Position numbers and translations under genes: made by a program. A stretch of DNA of 58,953 nt, taken from positions 1 through 58,953 of the forward strand of contig JBMFVW010000006.1 in assembly GCA_049965795.1 (NCBI GenBank), read 5' to 3'. Positions 8,667 through 17,308 of the stretch are shown piece by piece (within the stretch, counting starts at the first letter, position 1; each line of letters opens with the position of its first letter). Under the pieces are notes generated by a model, which saw only the letters and a program-made list of their open reading frames with translations, ran no database searches and was not told the origin of the DNA. Source of the DNA: Acidulodesulfobacterium_A sp049965795. Its GTDB lineage: Bacteria > SZUA-79 > Acidulodesulfobacterales > Acidulodesulfobacteraceae.

Positions 8667-10436
8667 ATGTCGTATAATATAATTTTTATAGACGAAAGCG
8701 AATCGATGCAAAGAGCTATAAGTGCGATATTTCAGGACAATCCGGAATTCAACCTTAATATTATTAAAGAACCTTCGTCTATTTACAAAACGGCAAAAAA
8801 TTTTAAGCCCGATATTATAGTACTTAGCTATAATACGATAGACACCGATTTAAAGAAAAGCATAACCGAACTTAAAACAAGTAAGGAATTTTCAGAAACA
8901 TATCTCCTTCTGTTAGTTCCTTCAGATCTGTCCGATAAGGAAAGAGACGTCCTTATTAAATTAAAAACCGACGGCTTTATATACAGGCCTTTCGACAAAG
9001 ATACGTTTATTTTAAAAGTAAAAAAAGCTCTGTCTATTCCGGTCGAAGATAAATCCGGAAAAATTTCGGAAGATGCAGCCGCCGAAAACAAAAAAAACGA
9101 CTTAAGCGAAATCAAATATGCAACTGAAAATAATGCGATCAAAAGCGATAAAATATTCGACATTTCAGATTTTGAAACTAAAAAACATAACGAAAACTTA
9201 GCCTTTCAAAACATATCAAACGCAGTACCGCCGAAGGAAGATAATAATAATGAATACGGCAGCGGAAATACGGCAGCGCATACCGGAAATTCAGATATTG
9301 AATCCGCAGAACTCAGTCAGGCGTTTGAAAATTTATTTAAAGACGATGCCATATTCAAAGAATTCCAAGAGTTGAATAAGAAAGACGATATGCCCTCAGC
9401 AGGAGAAAATTCTTACGATATTAAAACCGCTACGGAGACTGAAACGGAGGCGGGAGCAGCCCTAATAAGGGAAATTGAAACAAAATCAGCGTATGATATA
9501 ACGCAAACCGGCGAAGAAAAAAATGAGCCTGCATCGGTTATGGAAACCAGAAATAAATTAGAAACGGAAACGCTTTACGATATTAAAAATACGGAAGAAC
9601 CGACAGATAACGCTGGCACGGAAATAAAAAGTCCTGAAACGTTTTCATCCGAAAAGATTCAGGAGACGCCGACGGAATTCGCAATTCAACCGCCTAATCC
9701 TATTAACGAAGAAAATAAAAAGGAACCTGAAGAAATTGAAAAATCTGCCGATTCTTTATGGAGTATCGAATCTACAGATTCTTTCGAGTCTAATCCGCTT
9801 AATGAATTAATGTCTTCGCTAAATGTAAATCAGGCATCTCTGAGCGTTAATAATGCAGATAATGCAAATAAAGATATTTTTGACCTGAGCGCTCCGGAAA
9901 GCGGACTCGAAATCAAAGCCGATTCGTTAAAAACAGCCGAAGAAATGCCTGAACAAGTAATCGACACGGAGCAAAATAATTTAACGGGTCAGTCGTCAAA
10001 TGAAAATCTAATATCCTTAGGCGTTAATATTAGTAATAATGCAGATGATGCAAATAAAGATATTTTTGACCTGAGCGCTCCGGAAAGCGGACTCGAAATC
10101 AAAGCCGATTCGTTAAAAACAGCCGAAGAAATGCCTGAACTGCATCCGGCTGCCGGAGATAAAACGCCGCCGAATAATCAGGATTTCAATGAACCTTTTG
10201 CCGGGTTCAATATCTCATTAAGCGAAGAAAAAACTTCAACGGAAGAAAAAGGAGAATTAAAATTGAATATTTTAAACGAACAGAACCTTGCCGACATGGA
10301 TTCTTATCTTAAAAATGCCATCGAATCAGCTGTTAGCGAAATTAAACCAGATATTGTCGAAGCAGTGAAAAATATGCTTCCGGACATAATTGAAAAAATA
10401 GTAAAAGACGAAATAGAAAAAATTAAACAGTCTTAA
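8667..10436 (+). CDS. Degenerate receiver-domain protein with long acidic linker
   Basis: I place the start at ATG 8667, because ACGGAGG (8655-8661) is a good ribosome site for it; the upstream in-frame ATG at 8652 overlaps that site. Residues 1-120 have the alpha/beta pattern of a response-regulator receiver. The phosphoacceptor aspartate is replaced by serine (PDIIVLSYN) and the conserved Lys by Arg (YRPFD), so it is unlikely to be phosphorylated. The middle (about 130-520) is acidic, low in complexity and contains a recent 106-base duplication. The last 55 residues (DMDSYLKNAIESAVSEIKPD onward, ending EEIEKIKQS) form amphipathic helices like the tail of deltaproteobacterial receiver proteins that carry EEI-type C-termini. 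It is followed four bases later by nadC. Probably a scaffold or adaptor; function unknown. Confidence 0.75.
   Translation: MSYNIIFIDESESMQRAISAIFQDNPEFNLNIIKEPSSIYKTAKNFKPDIIVLSYNTIDTDLKKSITELKTSKEFSETYLLLLVPSDLSDKERDVLIKLKTDGFIYRPFDKDTFILKVKKALSIPVEDKSGKISEDAAAENKKNDLSEIKYATENNAIKSDKIFDISDFETKKHNENLAFQNISNAVPPKEDNNNEYGSGNTAAHTGNSDIESAELSQAFENLFKDDAIFKEFQELNKKDDMPSAGENSYDIKTATETETEAGAALIREIETKSAYDITQTGEEKNEPASVMETRNKLETETLYDIKNTEEPTDNAGTEIKSPETFSSEKIQETPTEFAIQPPNPINEENKKEPEEIEKSADSLWSIESTDSFESNPLNELMSSLNVNQASLSVNNADNANKDIFDLSAPESGLEIKADSLKTAEEMPEQVIDTEQNNLTGQSSNENLISLGVNISNNADDANKDIFDLSAPESGLEIKADSLKTAEEMPELHPAAGDKTPPNNQDFNEPFAGFNISLSEEKTSTEEKGELKLNILNEQNLADMDSYLKNAIESAVSEIKPDIVEAVKNMLPDIIEKIVKDEIEKIKQS
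9849..10140 (+). repeat. 106-base direct duplication inside the receiver-like gene
   Basis: Bases 9849-9954 and 10035-10140 are identical except one position (A at 9861, G at 10047). The period is 186 bases, a multiple of three, so the frame is kept. Both copies encode a segment that includes KDIFDLSAPESGLEIKADSL. The near identity implies a recent duplication or ongoing conversion. Confidence 0.9.
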
Positions 10437-10440
10437 ATAA

Positions 10441-11295
10441 ATGCAGATATTAGACTTCCAAATAATACCCCTTATACATAATGCTTTAAACGAAGATATA
10501 AAAGGAGGCGATATAACGACGGATGCCGTCGTGTCGGAAAATAATAATCCGGTTATGAACTGCGAGGTTACGGCAAAAAGAGCCTGCACGGTATGCGGGC
10601 TTGATATATTTTCAAAAGTTTTTGATATTGTTACAAAAAACGATTATGTTATAGATTTTTATTGCAGAGAAGGCGAAAAGGTCGATGCAATGCAGAAAAT
10701 TTTAAGTCTTAAAGCAAAGGCAGGCGATATTCTCTACGGCGAAAGAACGGCGCTTAATTTTCTTCAGCATATGTCGGGAATCGCAACTGCTTCAAGCATT
10801 GCTTCGCACGAATTATGCGGTTTAAAAACTAAAATTTTAGACACAAGAAAGACTATACCTGGTTTAAGATTACTGCAAAAATATGCCGTTAAAATCGGAG
10901 GAGGAGAAAATCACAGATTCGATTTGTCTTCAGGGATACTTATTAAAGATAACCACATTAAACTTGCCGGCGGCGTGAATGAAGCAATATACGCCGTAAA
11001 AAAAAATTATTCCGGTTTCAACTTTAAAATAGAGATAGAAACCTCTTGTCTTGCGGAAGTAAACGAAGCTGTTGCAGCAGGGGCAGACATAATTATGCTT
11101 GACAATATGAATATAGATATGATGAAAAAAGCGGTTAAAATTATAGATGATGCCGCTCTCACCGAAGCGTCCGGCAATATGACCGTCGAGAAATTGCGCG
11201 ATATAGCCGTAAAAACGGGCGTGGATTATATTTCTATGGGTTCCCTTACTAATTCCGTTATACCGGCCGATTTTTCCCTGAATTTCGTTCTTTAA
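10441..11295 (+). CDS. nadC: Nicotinate-nucleotide pyrophosphorylase (carboxylating)
   Basis: The 284-residue protein converts quinolinate and PRPP to nicotinate mononucleotide in de novo NAD synthesis. Family motifs are clear: GERTALNFLQHMSGIAT near residue 100, LDTRKTIPGLR near 139 and KYAVKIGGGENHR near 153, which carry the quinolinate- and PRPP-binding Arg, Lys and His residues, and IKDNHIKLAGG near 178. Length is normal. It starts four bases after the receiver-like gene, so it is probably co-transcribed with it. birA and coaX follow after 126 bases, making a cofactor-biosynthesis block. nadA and nadB are not in the window. Confidence 0.93.
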   Translation: MQILDFQIIPLIHNALNEDIKGGDITTDAVVSENNNPVMNCEVTAKRACTVCGLDIFSKVFDIVTKNDYVIDFYCREGEKVDAMQKILSLKAKAGDILYGERTALNFLQHMSGIATASSIASHELCGLKTKILDTRKTIPGLRLLQKYAVKIGGGENHRFDLSSGILIKDNHIKLAGGVNEAIYAVKKNYSGFNFKIEIETSCLAEVNEAVAAGADIIMLDNMNIDMMKKAVKIIDDAALTEASGNMTVEKLRDIAVKTGVDYISMGSLTNSVIPADFSLNFVL

Positions 11296-11350
11296 ATTTA
11301 TCTTAATTTTTTAATAGAAATATTATAAAATATATATTATATATTACATA

Positions 11351-11374
11351 GACAGAATTCAATTCAGTCCCTGT
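11351..11374. repeat. Partial copy of the GACAGAATT dispersed repeat
   Basis: GACAGAATTCAATTCAGTCC (11351-11370) resembles one side of the 34738-34769 hairpin and the 16728-16745 copy. It lies in the nadC-birA spacer, 48 bases before birA, and looks like a decayed copy. Confidence 0.4.
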
Positions 11375-11421
11375 AACAAATTATCTAAATAGAAATTTAT
11401 CTTTTAAATGAGGGGTTTTTA

Positions 11422-12234
11422 ATGGATGAAATAAATTATATCGATATTTTTGAAATCAAAAAAAAATTAAAAGGTTCTTTTATAGGCAAAAATTTATACT
11501 ACGAACAAAAAGTTGATTCCACCAATACATTAGCAAGAGATCTTGCTTCTAAAGGCGTAAAAAACGGCAGCGTCGTAATAGCCGATTTTCAAGAAAAAGG
11601 CAGGGGCAGGAACGGAAAATTCTGGACGTCCCCATGTGCTTGCAATATATATATGTCTATAATATTAAAACCTAAGATAACTCCGGAAAATGCTCAGGGT
11701 ATGACTATATTGGCAGCGGTATCGGCAGCCGACGCCATAGTAGAAACTGCTTCATTAAACCCTCAAATTAAATGGCCTAACGATCTGCTTATTAATTCAA
11801 AAAAAGTCTGCGGTATTTTAACGGAAATGGCTACTCAAAATATGACCATAGAATATATAATAGTTGGAATCGGAATGAACGTAAATATTGCGGAAAGCGA
11901 TATGGACGACAATATTAAAGATATTGCTACGTCTCTTTTGATAGAATCAAAAAAAAATAACGGTTCTATCGCACTAATAGATAGAAATACTCTTATAGCT
12001 TCTATACTTAACAAGTTCGATAAATATTATGAAATGTTTTTATCTACAGGACTATCTCCTATTTTAACAAGCTATCAAAAATATTTCGGCATGATGGGCA
12101 AGACGGTAGAAATAAACGTTAAAGACAAAAAAGTATCGGGGCAAGTTGTTGGAATAGATTCTAAGGGAGCACTTCTGCTAAAAACCGGAGAAAACGAATT
12201 GGAAAAAATAGTATCCGGCGAAATATATATATAA
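11422..12234 (+). CDS. birA: Biotin-[acetyl-CoA-carboxylase] ligase
   Basis: The 270-residue enzyme activates biotin with ATP and attaches it to the carrier lysine of biotin enzymes. Visible motifs are the biotinyl-AMP loop GRGRNGKFWTSP near residue 58, KWPNDLL near 118 and KKVCGILTEM near 128, followed by a small C-terminal domain. There is no N-terminal helix-turn-helix, so this is the monofunctional type that cannot repress biotin genes. A GAGGGG ribosome site precedes ATG 11422. coaX starts nine bases downstream, a frequent pairing, and both are likely translated from one message. Confidence 0.92.
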   Translation: MDEINYIDIFEIKKKLKGSFIGKNLYYEQKVDSTNTLARDLASKGVKNGSVVIADFQEKGRGRNGKFWTSPCACNIYMSIILKPKITPENAQGMTILAAVSAADAIVETASLNPQIKWPNDLLINSKKVCGILTEMATQNMTIEYIIVGIGMNVNIAESDMDDNIKDIATSLLIESKKNNGSIALIDRNTLIASILNKFDKYYEMFLSTGLSPILTSYQKYFGMMGKTVEINVKDKKVSGQVVGIDSKGALLLKTGENELEKIVSGEIYI

Positions 12235-12243
12235 TTTTATTTT

Positions 12244-13029
12244 ATGATATTATCTTGCGATATAGGCAACTCATCGTCGTCATTCGGAATATTCGAAGAT
12301 GCAAAATATTATCCCGTAGAAACATTCAGAATAGACACGGAAAAAATTTCTACTGAGCAGGATTTAAAGAAGTTTTTGTCGAAAAATACCGCCTTAAAAA
12401 AATTGTCGGGAGTCTGCGTTTCTTCGGTAGTGCCTTCGGCAAACCCTATTTACGAGAACTTTTTTAACAAAATAAAGTTAAAACCTTTTTTTATCTTGCC
12501 GGAAATAAAGTTAAATATAACTCTTTGCATTGAAAATTTTGCCAAACTTGGTTCGGACAGGATAGCAAACGCCTGCTGGTCTCATTTTTATAATCAAAAT
12601 TCGCCGCATAAAAAATTCCAGATAATAATAGATATCGGCACCGCCGTAACCATAGATTCGGTAAATAAAAACGGGGATTTCCTCGGAGGCATCATATATC
12701 CGGGAATAAATTCCCTTGCAAAATGCCTATATGAATCTACAGAAAAACTGCCTTTAATAAAAATAAATAAACCTAAAAATTTAATCGGTACAAATACCGA
12801 ATCGGCAATTAAATCCGGCATTTATAACGGAAGTTTATATTTAATAAAAGGCTTCGTAAGCGATATATGTCATTTTTACGGCAATTGCGGCAGTAAAAAT
12901 ATACGGCTTATATTCACGGGCGGACAATCTTCGCTGATTTTTAACGACTTAAATATCGAAGCAGAAAATATAATCGATGAATTTTGTACTCTTAAGGGCA
13001 TAAAATATCTGTACGATATGAACAAATAG
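12244..13029 (+). CDS. coaX: Type III pantothenate kinase
   Basis: This 261-residue ASKHA-fold kinase phosphorylates pantothenate in the first step of coenzyme A synthesis. The N-terminal phosphate loop is DIGNSSSSFGIF. The central GSDRIANA and IIDIGTAVTID segments carry the catalytic and metal-binding aspartates, and GGIIYPGI follows. Type III enzymes are not inhibited by CoA and usually require a monovalent cation. It is the last gene of the plus-strand block, and an inverted repeat separates it from the convergent ahcY. Confidence 0.92.
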   Translation: MILSCDIGNSSSSFGIFEDAKYYPVETFRIDTEKISTEQDLKKFLSKNTALKKLSGVCVSSVVPSANPIYENFFNKIKLKPFFILPEIKLNITLCIENFAKLGSDRIANACWSHFYNQNSPHKKFQIIIDIGTAVTIDSVNKNGDFLGGIIYPGINSLAKCLYESTEKLPLIKINKPKNLIGTNTESAIKSGIYNGSLYLIKGFVSDICHFYGNCGSKNIRLIFTGGQSSLIFNDLNIEAENIIDEFCTLKGIKYLYDMNK

Positions 13030-13035
13030 CTTATC

Positions 13036-13092
13036 CCAAAATTGCCGATTTATTATTTTATCGCAATTTACAATTTTCTATCGGCAAATTTT
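13036..13092. repeat. Inverted repeat, AAATTTGCCGATA type
   Basis: Arms AAAATTGCCGAT (13038-13049) and TATCGGCAAATTTT (13079-13092) pair with one mismatch. The interior TTATTTTATCG is shared with the element at 1838-1907. It fills the gap between the convergent coaX and ahcY and could act as a two-way terminator, though it has no GC-rich stem. Confidence 0.65.
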
Positions 13093-13095
13093 AGT

Positions 13096-14346
13096 TTATG
13101 TTCCTTCTTGCCACGATTTCAAATACTTTATCTGTTCTTTCGTCAGTTTATCAATCTCTACATCCATAGACTTAAGTTTTAATGAAGCTATTCTTTCGTC
13201 TATTTCTTTAGGAACATCGTAAACGCCCGGAAGCATCGTTTTTCCAAGAACGGCAAATTCTGCCGAAAGAGCCTGGACGCAAAAACTCATATCCATAACG
13301 CTTGCCGGATGCCCGTGCGCGCTTGCAAGATTTATAAGCCTGCCTTCAGCAAGCAAATATATTCTTTTGCCGTCTTTCATGGTATATTCTTCAACAAAAT
13401 CTTTTACTGTTTTTACCGATTTAGCTATTTTTTTTAATCCTTTAATATTGATTTCTACGTCAAAATGTCCCGAATTACAAACTATAGCGCCGTCCTTCAT
13501 GTTTTCAAAGTGCTCTACATCTATAACGTTTATATCGCCTGTAACTGTGCAAAAAATATCGCCTATTTTTGCCGCCTCGGTTCCCTTCATTACTCTGAAA
13601 CCATCCATTACCGCTTCCAGCGCTTTTACCGGATCGACTTCCGTCACTATTACGTTAGAGCCAATTCCTCTTGCTCTAAGCGCAAGCCCTTTGCCGCACC
13701 AGCCGTAACCCAAAACTACAAAGTTTTTACCCGCAAGCAGTTTATCCGTAGCCCTTATTATACCGTCTATAGTTGACTGTCCGGTACCGTATCTGTTGTC
13801 GAAAAGATGCTTCGCATCTGCATCGTTGACGGCTATAACCGGTATTTTAAGCTCTCCGGCTTCCTGCATAGAACGCAGCCTGATTACGCCTGTAGTAGTC
13901 TCTTCCATTGAGGCTTTTATATTTTTTATCAGTTTTTTATGTTTTTTATGTATTACAGATATTAAGTCTGCTCCGTCGTCTAAAGTTACGTTAGGTTCTT
14001 TACTTAGAACGCTTTCTATATGGCTGTAATAAGTGTCGGAATCTTCCCCTTTTATGGCATAAACTTCTATTCCAAAATCTTTTGTAAGAGAAGCTGCTAC
14101 GTCGTCCTGTGTAGAAAGAGGATTTGATGCGCAAAGATATATTTCGGCGCCGCCTTCTTTTAAAGTTCTGGCTAAATTAGCCGTTTCCGCCGTTACATGA
14201 AGACATAAACCCATTTTTAATCCTTTAAATGGTTTATTGTCCGCAAACTGTTCTTTTATTAAACCTAAAACGGGCATATCCTGTTCCGCCCATAAAATTC
14301 TTTCTTTCCCTTCTTTTGCAAGTTTAATATCTTTTATATCAGACAT
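13096..14346 (-). CDS. ahcY: Adenosylhomocysteinase (SAH hydrolase)
   Basis: The 416-residue enzyme splits S-adenosylhomocysteine into adenosine and homocysteine, clearing the by-product of methylation. The NAD-binding loop VLGYGWCGKGLALRARG is near residue 213. The substrate regions VTAETANL (near residue 51), DDGADL (near 122), EETTTGVIRL (near 148) and the C-terminal GHPASVMDMSF are intact. The length matches the short bacterial and archaeal form. It lies 26 bases after metK on the same strand, so synthesis of SAM and removal of SAH are co-expressed. Confidence 0.94.
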   Translation of the reverse strand: MSDIKDIKLAKEGKERILWAEQDMPVLGLIKEQFADNKPFKGLKMGLCLHVTAETANLARTLKEGGAEIYLCASNPLSTQDDVAASLTKDFGIEVYAIKGEDSDTYYSHIESVLSKEPNVTLDDGADLISVIHKKHKKLIKNIKASMEETTTGVIRLRSMQEAGELKIPVIAVNDADAKHLFDNRYGTGQSTIDGIIRATDKLLAGKNFVVLGYGWCGKGLALRARGIGSNVIVTEVDPVKALEAVMDGFRVMKGTEAAKIGDIFCTVTGDINVIDVEHFENMKDGAIVCNSGHFDVEINIKGLKKIAKSVKTVKDFVEEYTMKDGKRIYLLAEGRLINLASAHGHPASVMDMSFCVQALSAEFAVLGKTMLPGVYDVPKEIDERIASLKLKSMDVEIDKLTKEQIKYLKSWQEGT

Positions 14347-14372
14347 CCAGCCTCCATATTATATTGTATTAT

Positions 14373-15566
14373 TTATACATACTCTTTAATTTTGCTTAAA
14401 TTAGCCGATTCTTCTTTAATTTCCTCAATTTTAAGAAGTTTTTCCCAGGCGAAATCGTCGTCGAATCTGCCAAAATGACCATAGTTAGATGTTTTGGCAT
14501 AAATAGGCCTTAAAAGATCTAACGTCTTAACTATATTATAAGGTTTTAAACTGAAAACTTTGGATATAGCATCTGAAATTGCTTCATCGGGATACATGCC
14601 TGTACCGAAAGTATTTGCCATTATTGAAACAGGTTCCGCTACTCCTATAGCGTATGCTATTTGAACTTCGCATTTTTTTGCTATTCCGCTTCCGACAATA
14701 TTTTTGGCTATATATCTTGCCATATACGAACCGCTTCTGTCCACTTTGGAAGGGTCTTTGCCGGAAAAAGCGCCTCCTCCGTGCCTTCCCATTCCGCCGT
14801 AAGTATCAACTATTATCTTTCTTCCGGTTAAACCGGTATCTCCGTTTGGTCCGCCTATAACAAAACGGCCTGTAGGATTAATAAAAAAATTCGTATCTTT
14901 ATCCATTAGGTCTGAGGGTATGGTTTTATTTATAACTTCTTCAATAACAGCCTCTTTAAGTTTTTCTTGGGATATAGATTCGGTGTGCTGGGTAGAAAGG
15001 ACTATTGAAGTTATTTTTTCCGGCTCTCCGTTAACATACCTGACTGAAACCTGCGATTTGCCGTCAGGTCTTATGAAATCAAGAACTCCGGTTTTTCTGA
15101 CTTCCGAAAGTCTTTTAGTTAATTTGTGCGCATAATAAATAGGCGCCGGCATAAAATCTTCCGTTTCCGAAGTTGCATATCCAAACATCAAGCCCTGATC
15201 GCCGGCACCCTGATCTTCGTCTTTTTCACGCACGACACCCATTCTAATATCTGATGACTGCTTTCCTACGGCAGCAATTATACCGCAGCTTTTATAATCA
15301 AAACCGATAGATGAATCATCATAACCTATTTCTTTTATAACGTTTCTTATTATATCCTGATAATTTACCGTTCCGTTTGACGTTACTTCACCGGCAATTG
15401 CAACAAGACCCGTAGTCACCATTGTTTCTAAAGCAACCTTTGAATGTTTGTCCTGCTCTATAAAAGCATCTAAAATAGAATCGGATATTTTGTCGCAAAT
15501 TTTATCGGGATGACCTTCCGTGACTGATTCCGAAGTAAAAATAAAACTAGATTTTTTATTTTTCAT
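14373..15566 (-). CDS. metK: S-adenosylmethionine synthetase
   Basis: The 397-residue enzyme makes S-adenosylmethionine from methionine and ATP. Motifs present are TEGHPDKICD near residue 17, GAGDQGLMFGYA near residue 117 and GGGAFSGKDPSKVDRS near residue 260, the methionine-, ATP- and phosphate-binding segments. Length is standard. A good AAGGTGG ribosome site stands before ATG 15566. It heads the metK-ahcY pair. The leader contains an inverted repeat at 15634-15650, but I could not recognise a SAM riboswitch. Confidence 0.95.
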   Translation of the reverse strand: MKNKKSSFIFTSESVTEGHPDKICDKISDSILDAFIEQDKHSKVALETMVTTGLVAIAGEVTSNGTVNYQDIIRNVIKEIGYDDSSIGFDYKSCGIIAAVGKQSSDIRMGVVREKDEDQGAGDQGLMFGYATSETEDFMPAPIYYAHKLTKRLSEVRKTGVLDFIRPDGKSQVSVRYVNGEPEKITSIVLSTQHTESISQEKLKEAVIEEVINKTIPSDLMDKDTNFFINPTGRFVIGGPNGDTGLTGRKIIVDTYGGMGRHGGGAFSGKDPSKVDRSGSYMARYIAKNIVGSGIAKKCEVQIAYAIGVAEPVSIMANTFGTGMYPDEAISDAISKVFSLKPYNIVKTLDLLRPIYAKTSNYGHFGRFDDDFAWEKLLKIEEIKEESANLSKIKEYV

Positions 15567-15633
15567 AATAAACCACCTTTAATTTAATGTTTAAAAAATA
15601 GTGCTGAAAACTTAACCTATATTTTATATAACT

Positions 15634-15650
15634 ATATGATAATATCATAT
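15634..15650. promoter_or_regulatory. Perfect 17-base palindrome upstream of metK
   Basis: ATATGATA-A-TATCATAT is an eight-plus-one-plus-eight inverted repeat 68-84 bases upstream of the metK start, within an AT-rich promoter-like stretch. It could be an operator for a dimeric repressor, but in AT-rich DNA it may be chance. Confidence 0.3.
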
Positions 15651-15693
15651 AATAAATATATAATAAAATCAATAAATTTTACTTTTTATAGTT

Positions 15694-16587
15694 TTACCTC
15701 TTTTGAACGTCTCTGTGGTAAAAAGTAATTCCGTAATCTTCGCTAACGGCGGCAAGTCTTTTTTTTAATTCTTCTACTATAAATACCGACCTGTGAACGC
15801 CTCCGGTACATCCTACAGCTGCGGTAAAATAAGATTTATTTTCTTTTTTATAAAGCGGAAGAGTAAAAGTTAGAAAATCAGATATACGTGTTATAAACTC
15901 ATCGGCTTCTTTAAACGACATCATATATTCAGCTATTTCCGAATCGAAACCGGTAAAATTTTTTAGATTAGGCAGAAAAAAAGGATTAGGCAGAAACCTT
16001 GCGTCAAAAAGGGTATCCGCGGAAAGCGGAATGCCGTATTTAAAACCGAAAGATATTATTTTAACCGAAAATGATGCGGAAGATAAAAGTCCGTCGAGAT
16101 GAGCAGACAGGATACCGTCTAAATCGTGTATTTTAATATCGGAAGTATCAATTACTGCGTCCGCATTTCCTTTTGCATTATTGAGCAGTCTGCGTTCTTT
16201 TTTAATAGCCGTAGCTATATCGCTTTCGGAGAGAGGATGCTTCCTTCTTGTTTCGGAATATCTCCTTATTACTACATCGTCTCTAGCATCTAAAAAAATA
16301 AATTTAAAAAAACATGCCCGTCTTTTTAAAAATTTGATATAGTCTTCAAACTCTTTTAAAAAACTTTTTTCTCTTATATCTATAACAAAAAGTATATTTT
16401 TAAGACGGGCTGCCAACCCTAATTCAAAAAATTTAGGCAGCAAAATCATCGGCATATTATCTACGCAAAAAAAACCTCTGTCTTCAAGAATTTTTAAAGC
16501 CGACGACTTGCCGGAACCGGAAATACCGCTTATTATAACTATATTTGGCTTTTCCATATTTTCTGATTCCGATTGATAAATAGACAC
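15694..16587 (-). CDS. rapZ: RapZ/YvcJ-family nucleotide-binding protein
   Basis: The roughly 290-residue protein has the Walker A loop ISGISGSGKSSALKILEDRG and FCVDNMP, both typical of RapZ. It also has FLDARDDVVIRRYSETRRKHPLS and a C-terminal domain with GCTGGVHRSVFIVEEL. In enterobacteria RapZ binds a small RNA and recruits RNase E to control amino-sugar synthesis; elsewhere it is a nucleotide and UDP-GlcNAc sensor. The start is uncertain: GTG 16587 gives ten extra residues (MSIYQSESEN), while ATG 16557 gives MEKPNIVII, closer to the usual length. It follows rpoN and hpf as in many proteobacteria, but no ptsN lies between. Confidence 0.9.
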   Translation of the reverse strand: MSIYQSESENMEKPNIVIISGISGSGKSSALKILEDRGFFCVDNMPMILLPKFFELGLAARLKNILFVIDIREKSFLKEFEDYIKFLKRRACFFKFIFLDARDDVVIRRYSETRRKHPLSESDIATAIKKERRLLNNAKGNADAVIDTSDIKIHDLDGILSAHLDGLLSSASFSVKIISFGFKYGIPLSADTLFDARFLPNPFFLPNLKNFTGFDSEIAEYMMSFKEADEFITRISDFLTFTLPLYKKENKSYFTAAVGCTGGVHRSVFIVEELKKRLAAVSEDYGITFYHRDVQKR

Positions 16588-16618
16588 GTCGATTATATAC
16601 TATATTTAACTTATATTC

Positions 16619-16746
16619 TTAATCCTGCAATAGAAAGTTATCTACTCGGAAAAGGTGTCAGATTAATTTTTTTGCAAATATTTTCTACTGCGGGATTAAT
16701 GTATATGTTTACACTTTCAACGGTGGCGGAATTAAATTCTGTCCCC
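16619..16746. repeat. Composite dispersed repeat between hpf and rapZ
   Basis: An outer imperfect inverted repeat (16620-16638, TAATCCTGCAATAGAAAG, against 16681-16700, TTTTCTACTGCGGGATTA) encloses CGGAAAAGGTGTCAG and ATTAATTTTTTTG (16647-16673). A second module, GGAATTAAATTCTGTCCC (16728-16745), is an exact 18-base match to one side of the hairpin at 34738-34769. This mosaic fills the 171-base hpf-rapZ spacer. Confidence 0.65.
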
Positions 16747-16758
16747 TTATATAATTAA

Positions 16759-17289
16759 TTAAAACTCCGGCGTTATCATAGAAATTTCGCCGTCATCGCC
16801 GCGAAAAACAAAAGATACTTTAGATGATACTTTGTCTTTGAAAATTATAAAATCTCTGTTTCTTTTTTCTAATTTATGCACGGCCTCTTTGACGGTTAAC
16901 GGCTGTCTTTCATAATCGTCTTTTATTGCAATATCTAAATCTGAATCGCCCTCTCCTTCTGAAAATAAGCCGGCTCCTTCCTCTGCGTGATCTTTTCTTC
17001 TCATCTTCTCCTTATGCTTTTTAATCTGCGATTCGACTTTTTCCAGCAAAAGATCTATTGCGCTGTATATGTCTGCAGACTTTTCTTCCGCATTTACGGT
17101 TAGGTTTTTTGCCGTTAATTTAATCTGCGCCACTCCCGATTCTTTATGGTCGACGCGTTCAACGCTTAGGGTTATATGCGCATCCATGATATTGCTTAAA
17201 TACTTTTCCAATTTTTGGAATTTTGATTCGGCATACTGCCTTACAGCATCACTGGAATCAATATGCTTAAACGTAACTGCAATGTTCAT
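16759..17289 (-). CDS. hpf: Long-form ribosome hibernation promoting factor
   Basis: The 176-residue protein has an N-terminal ribosome-binding domain (residues 1-100, with AHITLSVERVDHKESGVAQI) and a C-terminal dimerisation domain (about 122-176, starting RQPLTVKEAVHKLEKRNRDF). Long HPF binds the 30S decoding centre in stationary phase and joins two ribosomes into 100S particles. The acidic linker between the domains is normal. It starts 20 bases after rpoN, so it is expressed with sigma-54, the usual arrangement. Confidence 0.93.
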   Translation of the reverse strand: MNIAVTFKHIDSSDAVRQYAESKFQKLEKYLSNIMDAHITLSVERVDHKESGVAQIKLTAKNLTVNAEEKSADIYSAIDLLLEKVESQIKKHKEKMRRKDHAEEGAGLFSEGEGDSDLDIAIKDDYERQPLTVKEAVHKLEKRNRDFIIFKDKVSSKVSFVFRGDDGEISMITPEF

Positions 17290-17308
17290 TTTCTTGGTCT
17301 CCTTTTTG

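Noticed and set aside
9421..9600. Glu/Thr-rich ETETE-type segments as a functional repeat
   Set aside because: They are low-complexity acidic sequence; only the 106-base duplication at 9849-10140 is a real repeat.
13036..13092. Simple intrinsic terminator between coaX and ahcY
   Set aside because: The stem is AT-rich and matches the element at 1838, so it is better described as a repeat, although it may also stop transcription.
15567..15693. Possible SAM riboswitch before metK
   Set aside because: The leader is short and AT-rich. I could not place the helices of any SAM class, and AAGGTGG is explained as the ribosome site.
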